Shown one piece after another: positions 5,087-10,112 of a DNA stretch of 10,112 bases. Source of the DNA: Planctomycetota bacterium (GTDB lineage: Bacteria; Planctomycetota; UBA1135); assembly GCA_014382465.1 (NCBI GenBank), contig JACNJP010000300.1:1-10112 (forward strand). Direction: 5' to 3'. Numbering within the stretch: position 1 is the stretch's first letter; every line of letters starts with the position of its first letter. The notes under the pieces were generated by a model. That model saw only the letters and a program-made list of their open reading frames with translations, was not told where the DNA came from and searched no databases. Made by a program: the position numbers and the translations under genes.

Positions 5087-7893
5087 TAGTCGACGACCAG
5101 GATCACTGGATCAGAGCCGCCATCGTTCGGGCGGACCTCGCAACGCGATCCCATTCCCTGGGGCCGGGTGAGGGTGCCCACTACCCAGACGCTGGCAGCG
5201 GGGACCTCGCTGAAGCTGACCAGGCCGTCATTGTCGGCGCCCTTGGCTTCCAGCAGACCGGGCTCCTTGAACTTCCCCATCTCCCGCCCGGGGCCGTCGT
5301 GCAGCTCCACCCAGGCGCGGACCGGGTTTCCTTCGGCGTCGACGGTCTTCAAGTGGATCTCGCGGGTGGCTTCCAGCAGGAAGTCCTCGGTCCATGAGCC
5401 GGGAGTCAGCGGACCGAGGCGGCGAGTGGCCAAGCGCGAGGGCGAGCCGGCCTTCACCGAGATCCAGTAGTCGCCGGGGTCGAGGCCCTGGAAGGCAAAG
5501 TCGCCATCCGGGTCGGCGAAGCTCTTGGGCAGCAGCCGCTCCTGATCCCGCTGGAGCCGGACCTCGAAGTCCTCGACCGGTTGGCCGGTGCGGGCGTCAA
5601 GGACTCGGCCGGCGAGGGACACGAAGGCCTCGAGTCCGTCTCCGAGGGTGATGTACAGGGGATCCTGTCCCGACCGAGACTGGACGGAGGCTGCGGGGAC
5701 GGGCAAATCGTGGACGGTCACTTCGATCGAGAACAGGCCGTCGTAGAGGCCGTGGAACTCGAATTCCCCATCGCGGTTCGTCCGGGTCTCGGCCAGCTGG
5801 CCGAGTCCTTCCGCGACCTGCCCGGAGACCTGCTCCCAGGGCATGGTGGCCAGGCTCCACGACCATTCCGGGTTCCCCACCATCCGGTCTCCAGTGATCC
5901 GCAAGGCCGCGCCAGGGACCGGACCCCCGTCTGAGTCGACGACCTTCCCTGACAACTTCCACTCGGTTTCGAGTTCGATCGCGAGAGCTTCGAGGCCATG
6001 CGAAGGTGGCGCCAAGACCTCCACCCGGACGGAATGGCCCGGGGCTCGGGCCACCAAGACCATGCCGCTGACCTCGGTCTGCTGCCCTGCGGCGGGGATT
6101 CCCTGGAGGGTGAATCCTCCGGCCTGATCGGACCAGGTTTGATGCCAATCCCCGCCGGAGTAGAGCTCCAAGCTCGCCTTCGGAATCGGCGCGCCACTCG
6201 TCCCAGTGACCACGCCGTGCAGGGTGCGTCCCTCTGGGAGCACGATCTCGAGCTGGTTCTGTTCCGGAGCCAGCAGCAGCTCCACGCTCGGGTGATCCAC
6301 CTTGCCCATGTTCAAGTCGAAAGGTACGCGCGGCAGATCGGGGAGCACGAGGCGACCGTGGCCATCGGTGGTCATGCGTCGCTGGTAAGAAGGCCACTTG
6401 CGGACCTGTCCTTTCTGTCCAGGCGGACCGAAGGGGAGCTTGGATCCCCAATGGCCTCGGACTCTGGCCTCGGCGCCCTCGACCGGCGCGTTTGAGGAAT
6501 CCACCACCCAGACCACCACGTCTCGGGTTTCGATGATCCGGAGAACCACGTCTTCGAAGTGCTGGCCCGCACCGAGCTGACCGCCGACCAGGTAGGGCGA
6601 TCCCCTTCCCGGAGAATCCGCGCACAGGGTGAAATGGCCGAACAGACCCCCGAGGGTGAATCGGCCGGATGCGTTGGTTTGAGTTTGCCTCTCCGGCGGC
6701 CGTTCGCCCTGCATAAAGGCGTGCATGGCCACTTCGAACCACCCGTTCACTTCGGCCCCAGCGACGGGTTCCCCCGTCTCGTCGAGGACCACACCGGAGA
6801 TCCAGCCGGGTTCGGGGAGGACGACTTCGATCCGGTGTTCTTCACCGTCTTCCACTCGCGCCTTGTCATGGTGCAACAGGTAGGGCGTGTCGGCGGTCGC
6901 CAGGACCGTCAGGCCTCGCAGATCGGCCGGCGTCTCCACCTGGAAACCGACCTGCCCCTCGGAATCAGTGGTTCCCGTCAGGGTCTGGAAGCGCATATCC
7001 AGGTGGTTCAACTCGAGCCGGAGGGAGATCCCCGGCAGAGGATCCACGCCATTGGAGGCCAGCATCTGGACCAGGACGGCGCCGAAGTGCTCGGAGTTCG
7101 ACACGGCAGCCGCGCTCGGATCCGCCTGGCCGGCGAGGGCCACCCTGGTCTCCTCCACCTTCGCTGGCTCCGCCTCGGGCGCCGGTGCAGGCCGGCTGGA
7201 CTCGAGGGAGGTCTCGACTGGAGTCGCCGGGGCGCTCTCACGCATTCCATAGATCACCGCGGCGGCGGCGAGAGTCAGGCCGCCGAGGAGCGCGAGCGTT
7301 GACTTGGTCGTCATGGCAAGGAGGGGCAGGGTCGCCGAAAGTGGAGTGAGGCTCTGGAGGCCATCCGAGAGGCCGATCACGGCGCAGCTGTCGCGCCAGG
7401 CTTCACCGAGTGAATTCTTCAAGCGGTCGCGCAGCATCGAGAGGCCGCGGTCGAGGTGGGTGCGGACGGTGTGATAGGGCGTGTCCAGCTTGAGCGCGAC
7501 GTCGCGGGTGCTCAGGTCGTCGAAGTAGCGGTGGAGCAGGGTGGTGCGATAGGGCTCGGGCAGGTCCAGCACCGCGTCCACGAGCTTTCGGGAGGCATCC
7601 GCCCGGCCCAGGATCTCGTCCGGTCGCTGCTCCTTGGAGGCGAGCTCGGCCGCCGGCGGGGAGCCGGCCCGCTTCCGCTGGCGGCGGCGGTCGAGGGCCA
7701 GGTTCCGCGTCACGGTCGCCAGCCAGGATCGGTGCTCCGCCTTGCGCGGGTGTTGCAGCGCCCGGATCCAGGTCTCCTGGACGACGTCCCCCGCCAGCCC
7801 GTCGTCGCCGAGCAGCACCAAGGCCAGCCGCTTGATCCAGCCGGCGTTGGCCAGCAGGGCGTGGAGTTCGAGCGAAGCGGGAGAGTCCGTCAT
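5086..7893 (-). CDS. ECF-type sigma factor fused to a membrane helix and carboxypeptidase-regulatory-like repeats
   Basis: The product has 935 residues in three parts. Part 1 is an ECF (sigma-70 family) factor. Region 2 is at residues 15-75 (DVVQETWIRALQHP, then WLATVTRNLALDRRRQRKR). Region 4 is at 103-157, with LPEPYRTTLLHRYFDDLSTRDVA followed by the recognition helix around THLDRGLSMLRDRL. Part 2 is one membrane helix, residues 199-216 (LALLGGLTLAAAAVIYG), followed by a Pro/Ala/Glu-rich linker to about 250. Part 3 is about 680 residues of repeated beta domains of the CarboxypepD_reg (transthyretin-like) type. Units begin near 364 (ISGVVLDETGEPVAGAEV), 447, 548, 637 (LSGKVVDSDGGPVPGA), 750 (LAGRVLDARTGQPVEDFEV) and 835. 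With sigma inside and the repeats outside, this would be a membrane-tethered regulator. The ATG at 7891-7893 follows GGGAAAGG and suits the family N-terminus; an upstream TTG at 7983 adds 30 unlike residues. Target genes are unknown. Confidence 0.87.
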   Translation of the reverse strand: MTDSPASLELHALLANAGWIKRLALVLLGDDGLAGDVVQETWIRALQHPRKAEHRSWLATVTRNLALDRRRQRKRAGSPPAAELASKEQRPDEILGRADASRKLVDAVLDLPEPYRTTLLHRYFDDLSTRDVALKLDTPYHTVRTHLDRGLSMLRDRLKNSLGEAWRDSCAVIGLSDGLQSLTPLSATLPLLAMTTKSTLALLGGLTLAAAAVIYGMRESAPATPVETSLESSRPAPAPEAEPAKVEETRVALAGQADPSAAAVSNSEHFGAVLVQMLASNGVDPLPGISLRLELNHLDMRFQTLTGTTDSEGQVGFQVETPADLRGLTVLATADTPYLLHHDKARVEDGEEHRIEVVLPEPGWISGVVLDETGEPVAGAEVNGWFEVAMHAFMQGERPPERQTQTNASGRFTLGGLFGHFTLCADSPGRGSPYLVGGQLGAGQHFEDVVLRIIETRDVVVWVVDSSNAPVEGAEARVRGHWGSKLPFGPPGQKGQVRKWPSYQRRMTTDGHGRLVLPDLPRVPFDLNMGKVDHPSVELLLAPEQNQLEIVLPEGRTLHGVVTGTSGAPIPKASLELYSGGDWHQTWSDQAGGFTLQGIPAAGQQTEVSGMVLVARAPGHSVRVEVLAPPSHGLEALAIELETEWKLSGKVVDSDGGPVPGAALRITGDRMVGNPEWSWSLATMPWEQVSGQVAEGLGQLAETRTNRDGEFEFHGLYDGLFSIEVTVHDLPVPAASVQSRSGQDPLYITLGDGLEAFVSLAGRVLDARTGQPVEDFEVRLQRDQERLLPKSFADPDGDFAFQGLDPGDYWISVKAGSPSRLATRRLGPLTPGSWTEDFLLEATREIHLKTVDAEGNPVRAWVELHDGPGREMGKFKEPGLLEAKGADNDGLVSFSEVPAASVWVVGTLTRPQGMGSRCEVRPNDGGSDPVILVVD

Positions 7894-8095
7894 CCTTTCC
7901 CGTTCCCACGGACTGCGGCGGGCAATTGACTCATGGAATTCGGATCCGAAGGGACCCTCTCGCGCCGTTGCGCCCTTTTTCAAAGGATAACGCGGACCCG
8001 ACTATCTCTTGGGCGCCGGGAGCGTAGGCAAGGCCGAGCTCGGCTACCCTTCCCCAGCTTTCCTGGCGCGCGGTCAGCTCCCAAAGACCTCCCCC
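7894..8095. promoter_or_regulatory. Divergent intergenic region between sigma fusion and SDR gene
   Basis: This 202-base region must hold promoters for both flanking genes. It contains a perfect 12-bp palindrome, TTCGGATCCGAA (7939-7950), 46 bases ahead of the sigma start. It also contains CCTTT-TTC-AAAGG (7974-7986), a 5-bp inverted repeat. TACCCT at 8045-8050 is a possible -10 box for the SDR gene, with no good -35. On the minus strand, TTGCCT near 8032-8027 and GATAGT lie about 19 bases apart, a weak promoter candidate for the sigma gene. The palindromes are certain; their roles are guesses. Confidence 0.45.
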
Positions 8096-9256
8096 ATGCC
8101 CCCCCTCAACCGCCGAGACTTCCTCGGCGCCGGCCTCGGCCTGGCGCTGTCCTCCCCGCTGCTGCCGGCGGTCGCCTCCACGGCGCCGCGCCTCCGCCGC
8201 AACGGCAAGAAGATGCTGGTCCTCGGCGGCACGCGCTTCCTCGGCCCGGCGGTGGTCCACGCCGCGCAGGCCGCCGGCTACGAGGTCACTCTCTTCAACC
8301 GCGGCAAGTCGAACCCGGAGTCGTTCCCGGAGCTCGAGAAGCGCCGCGGCGACCGCGACACCGGCGACCTGGACGCGCTCGCGGAGGGAGAGTGGGACCT
8401 GGTCGTCGACACCTCCGGCTACGTGCCCGAGCACGTCCGAGCCACCGCCCGGCTCCTGGCCGACCGCGTCCAGCACTACGTCTTCATCTCCACCTGCTCG
8501 GTCTACGCGCCGAGCCCCGGCGGCGGCGACCTCGGCGAGGACGGCGCGATCCAGACCCTGCCCGAGGGCGAGGTCATGAAGATCCGCACCATCGGCGAGG
8601 TCTTCCGCCAGATGCAGTTCTACGGGCCGCTGAAGGCCCTGTGCGAGCAGGCCGCCGAGGCCGCCATGCCCGGCCGCGTGACCTCCTTCCGCCCCGGCGT
8701 GATCGTCGGCCGCGACGACCCCACCGACCGCTTCAGCTACTGGGCGATCCGGGTCGAGCAGGGCGGCGAGGTGCTGTGCCCGGGCGATCCCGACGCGCGC
8801 GTCCAGTTCACCGACGTGCGCGACCTCGGCGAGTTCTGCGTCGACTTCGGCGCCGCGCGCAAGGCCGGGGTCTACAACGCCGCCGGCTTCGCCATGCCGG
8901 TGACGATGCAGGAGCTCCTGCACGGCTGCAAGATCGTGCTCGGCGCCGACGCCCGCTTCACCTGGGTCGGCGCCGACTTCCTGATGCAGAACCAGGTCCG
9001 GCCCTTCGTCGAGCTGCCGCTGTGGCTGCCGGAGCCCTACGCGGTCTACTTCGGCAACGACAAGGGCGTCGCCGCCGGCATGGAGTTCCGGCCGGTGGGG
9101 GACACCATCCGCGAGATGGTCGAATGGTTCCACGAGGTGCGCGACGGCTCCTACCGCTGGGGCACCTACGGCATGCAGCCGGAGCGCGAAGCGGAGCTGC
9201 TGGCGGCGTGGCGCGCCCGCCCGGCCGAGACGGAGCTTGCGCCGGGCCAGGGCTGA
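8096..9256 (+). CDS. Tat-exported NAD(P)-binding SDR (NAD-dependent epimerase/dehydratase-like)
   Basis: The product has 386 residues. It starts with a twin-arginine signal: NRRDFLG at residues 5-11, then a Gly/Ala/Leu core to about residue 28. An extended-SDR Rossmann domain follows. KKMLVLGGTRFLGPAVV (38-54) is the dinucleotide loop with G44, G45 and G50, VTLFNRGKS (64-72) is the second strand, VVDTSGYVPEHV (103-114) the next, and FISTCSVYAP (130-139) supplies the active-site Ser/Thr. YGPLK at 176-180 is the YxxxK catalytic pair (Y176, K180), and RPGVIVGRDDPTDRFSYW (198-215) is typical of sugar-nucleotide epimerase-like enzymes. R47 in GGTRFLG and the N-R pair in strand 2 fit the atypical SDR branch. 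The substrate is unknown. Tat export fits a protein that folds with bound cofactor before leaving the cytoplasm. The ATG at 8096 was chosen because the Tat signal begins there; a longer frame to 8009 adds an unrelated leader. Confidence 0.85.
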   Translation: MPPLNRRDFLGAGLGLALSSPLLPAVASTAPRLRRNGKKMLVLGGTRFLGPAVVHAAQAAGYEVTLFNRGKSNPESFPELEKRRGDRDTGDLDALAEGEWDLVVDTSGYVPEHVRATARLLADRVQHYVFISTCSVYAPSPGGGDLGEDGAIQTLPEGEVMKIRTIGEVFRQMQFYGPLKALCEQAAEAAMPGRVTSFRPGVIVGRDDPTDRFSYWAIRVEQGGEVLCPGDPDARVQFTDVRDLGEFCVDFGAARKAGVYNAAGFAMPVTMQELLHGCKIVLGADARFTWVGADFLMQNQVRPFVELPLWLPEPYAVYFGNDKGVAAGMEFRPVGDTIREMVEWFHEVRDGSYRWGTYGMQPEREAELLAAWRARPAETELAPGQG

Positions 9257-9264
9257 CCTAAACT
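9237..9264 (+). promoter_or_regulatory. Candidate promoter TTGCGC-N16-TAAACT ahead of the His-rich gene
   Basis: TTGCGC (9237-9242) and TAAACT (9259-9264) have 16 bases between them, close to the usual -35/-10 spacing. The -10 ends 10 bases before the GTG at 9275, so the transcript would have almost no leader. The box overlaps the stop codon of the SDR gene, and would let the His-rich and efflux genes be expressed independently of it. Confidence 0.35.
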
Positions 9265-9274
9265 CCTCGGACTC

Positions 9275-9700
9275 GTGATCCAGGCTCCCGCTCCGGCCGC
9301 CGCCCTCCCGTTGGGGCGTCTCCCGATCCTGCTGCTGGCAGCGTGGTTCCTGGTGGTGTTCGGCGTCGCGGTGCCGGCCCACCTCGCCTTCCACCATCAC
9401 GAGGACGACGGCGGCGAGGCCGGGCACGACCTGACGGCGGTCTGCCTGGAGGACGGCGGGCATCTCCACTCGGCCCCCGACGGCCACCAGCACTCGGCCA
9501 GCGACCACAGCCTCGACCTGCCGTTCTCGCCCACGAAGAAGGGCCAGTTCGGCGAGCAGGGCTCCTGCGCCAAGCCCGAGGCGCCGTACCGGATCGCCGC
9601 CGCGCCGCCGCGGCTGTTGGTCCGGCACATCGAGAGCGAAGGCAGGCCGGCGCGGCCGATCCCGCTGGCCGCCGCTCCGCGGGCACCGCCCTCGGCTTGA
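9275..9700 (+). CDS. His-rich single-pass membrane protein, probably metal-related
   Basis: The product has 141 residues and starts with GTG. One hydrophobic helix lies at residues 15-34 (GRLPILLLAAWFLVVFGVAV). A His- and Asp-rich stretch follows, with eleven histidines in total: AHLAFHHHEDD at 35-45, then GHDL, GGHLHS, DGHQHS and DHS. Such clusters usually bind Zn, Co, Ni or Cu ions. The tail is Pro/Ala-rich and basic. No named family is recognised, but small His-rich membrane proteins often precede CzcCBA/CusCBA-type efflux genes, and a gene of that type appears to begin 97 bases downstream. It may act as an outside metal buffer or sensor; this is inference from context. The two cysteines (C57 and C98) could form a disulfide or bind metal. 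The start 18 bases after the SDR stop has no ribosome site but has a candidate leaderless promoter. Confidence 0.68.
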   Translation: MIQAPAPAAALPLGRLPILLLAAWFLVVFGVAVPAHLAFHHHEDDGGEAGHDLTAVCLEDGGHLHSAPDGHQHSASDHSLDLPFSPTKKGQFGEQGSCAKPEAPYRIAAAPPRLLVRHIESEGRPARPIPLAAAPRAPPSA

Positions 9701-9702
9701 AG

Positions 9703-9719
9703 ACCGCGCGCCGCGCGGT
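9703..9719 (+). terminator. Strong GC-rich hairpin just after the His-rich gene
   Basis: ACCGCGC-GCC-GCGCGGT is a perfect 7-bp stem with a 3-base loop, beginning 3 bases after the stop codon at 9698-9700. Its position suits a terminator or an attenuator between the His-rich gene and the efflux gene. No T-run follows it. Confidence 0.42.
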
Positions 9720-9742
9720 AGGTGAATGAACTTCCGGCCCGG

Positions 9743-9765
9743 CCGGCGCGAACGCTACGCGCCGG
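9743..9765 (+). promoter_or_regulatory. Second GC-rich hairpin upstream of the efflux gene
   Basis: CCGGCGCG (9743-9750) pairs perfectly with CGCGCCGG (9758-9765) across the 7-base loop AACGCTA. It lies 32 bases before the ATG at 9797, in the same 96-base gap as the hairpin at 9703-9719. It could be a second terminator stem, an mRNA-stability element or a regulator site. A pyrimidine-rich run (CCTCCTCCACCTTCC) follows it. Confidence 0.35.
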
Positions 9766-9796
9766 GGCCTCCTCCACCTTCCTTCGAGCCATTGGA

Positions 9797-10048
9797 ATGC
9801 CCGCACGATCCCACCGACCCCTGCTCCTGCTCCTGGCGGCCGCTTGCGCCCCCGCCGCCGACCACGACCACGGAGCGGCCACGGCCCCGGAATGGCCCAG
9901 CCGCGCGCTGACCACCTGGACCGACCGCTTCGAGTACTTCATCGAGCACGACCTGGTCCTGCCGGGCCGGCCGGACCAGGTTGCTGAAATCAAGGGGTTA
10001 ACCAGCTTGATCTTTATAGTGATCACTTTTTCTATCACCTCCATGTGA
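9797..10048 (+). CDS. Lipoprotein, likely N-terminus of a heavy-metal RND efflux adaptor; 3' end replaced at the low-GC junction
   Basis: The first ~62 residues are native. A lipoprotein signal (RSHRPLLLLLAAAC, lipobox AAAC, C17) is followed by a metal-binding-looking DHDHG. WPSRALTTWTDRFEYFIEHD (residues 33-52) then leads into LVLPGRP. The last part resembles the conserved start of CusB/CzcB-like periplasmic adaptors, where a strand of the type 'T.WT...ELF.E...LV.G.P.RF' opens the protein. From about 9980 the sequence turns AT-rich and the frame reads EIKGLTSLIFIVITFSITSM before a chance stop at 10046-10048, so the true gene is cut. Full adaptors have about 350-500 residues. ATG 9797 is preferred over an in-frame ATG at 9722 because the signal peptide starts there and the leader would cross the hairpin at 9743-9765. 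The neighbouring His-rich gene supports a metal efflux role. Confidence 0.5.
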   Translation: MPARSHRPLLLLLAAACAPAADHDHGAATAPEWPSRALTTWTDRFEYFIEHDLVLPGRPDQVAEIKGLTSLIFIVITFSITSM

Positions 10049-10112
10049 AGTCAGCTTTGTTACTCTTGCTATCATTGTACTTATTTCTTTGTGAAATTCA
10101 TCACTACCATAA
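9981..10112. other. Foreign low-GC segment (probable assembly chimera at contig end)
   Basis: By my count these 132 bases contain 46 G or C (about 35%), against roughly 70% or more just before. The change falls within a few bases of 9980 and interrupts an open reading frame in mid-domain. No insertion-sequence end, target duplication or tRNA is visible at the boundary. A false join at a contig end is the simplest reading, but a real insertion cannot be excluded. Confidence 0.7.
9998..10111 (-). pseudogene. Short open frame in the low-GC segment, ending in HGGDRKSD-like motif
   Basis: The minus-strand frame entering from the right edge stays open for 37 codons and then meets TAA (minus strand, 10000-9998). 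It has no start within the window. Near its end it reads LTSHGGDRKSDHYKDQ. The HGGDR(K/R)SD string is one I associate with phage- or plasmid-related DNA-binding proteins of low-GC bacteria. The stop comes directly after the motif, where such proteins normally continue, so it may be a broken copy or a chance match. Confidence 0.22.

Noticed and set aside
5048..7947. Adjacent restriction sites resembling cloning linkers (BglII-EcoRI at 5048-5058 and EcoRI-BamHI at 7936-7947)
   Set aside because: Both are flanked by continuous native-looking sequence without vector matches, and six-base sites are expected by chance in 10 kb.
7894..7983. Earlier TTG start for the sigma fusion at 7983
   Set aside because: The extra 30 residues do not resemble an ECF N-terminus and would cross the likely promoter palindromes; the ATG at 7893 is next to a GGGAAAGG run.
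7931..9628. A 565-codon minus-strand open frame opposite the SDR and His-rich genes
   Set aside because: It has no recognisable domain and the composition of an antisense shadow, while the plus-strand SDR has full family motifs.
1..10112. tRNA, rRNA, CRISPR array, insertion sequence or tandem repeat array
   Set aside because: Reading through the window showed no cloverleaf-like tRNA, no conserved rRNA segment, no spaced direct repeats and no transposase or terminal inverted repeat pair.

Overview
The window is a GC-rich bacterial segment carrying ten genes, until about position 9980, where it changes abruptly to about 35% GC for the last ~130 bases. The gene content suggests a planctomycete-like bacterium from a high-GC lineage. 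It includes a DUF1080 (3-keto-disaccharide hydrolase-type) lipoprotein, a Tat-exported SDR enzyme, a very long ECF sigma factor fused to carboxypeptidase-regulatory-like repeats, and many secreted or lipid-anchored proteins of unknown role. Clear Shine-Dalgarno sequences are mostly missing. The lineage is an inference from these features, with no marker gene behind it.

Layout. (1) 2-658 (+) is the C-terminal part of an ATP-grasp enzyme cut by the left edge. It converges on (2) a minus-strand group. This group runs from 3667 leftward: a PD-(D/E)xK-like hypothetical protein (2891-3667), a DUF1080 lipoprotein (2138-2824), and a membrane-anchored protein with two N-terminal dockerin/EF-hand-like loops (666-2141). 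The last two overlap by ATGA and are almost certainly translationally coupled. (3) Diverging from it is a plus-strand group of small envelope genes: a 100-aa lipoprotein (3724-4026), a CopD-like four-helix membrane protein (4042-4494) and an unidentified polytopic membrane protein (4577-5047). (4) Converging on that group is one large minus-strand gene (5086-7893). It encodes ECF sigma regions 2 and 4, one membrane helix, then about six transthyretin-like beta domains that would lie outside the cytoplasm. (5) Diverging from it are a Tat-signal NAD(P)-binding SDR (8096-9256), a His-rich single-pass protein (9275-9700), and the start of a lipoprotein resembling heavy-metal RND efflux adaptors (9797 onward). 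The efflux gene is interrupted by the low-GC segment.

How the genes may work together. The overlapping minus-strand pair probably acts in the cell envelope on polysaccharides or in surface assembly. The right end looks like the start of a heavy-metal (Czc/Cus-type) efflux locus, and the CopD-like protein adds a second possible metal link. The sigma fusion has the architecture of a membrane-tethered transcription regulator with a built-in outside sensor or adhesion module. It is the most interesting gene here.

RNA genes, CRISPR arrays and insertion sequences were not seen. No gene-free stretch exceeds about 200 bases. The longest is the divergent region 7894-8095, which holds two short palindromes. 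The low-GC tail is most simply an assembly chimera at a contig end.
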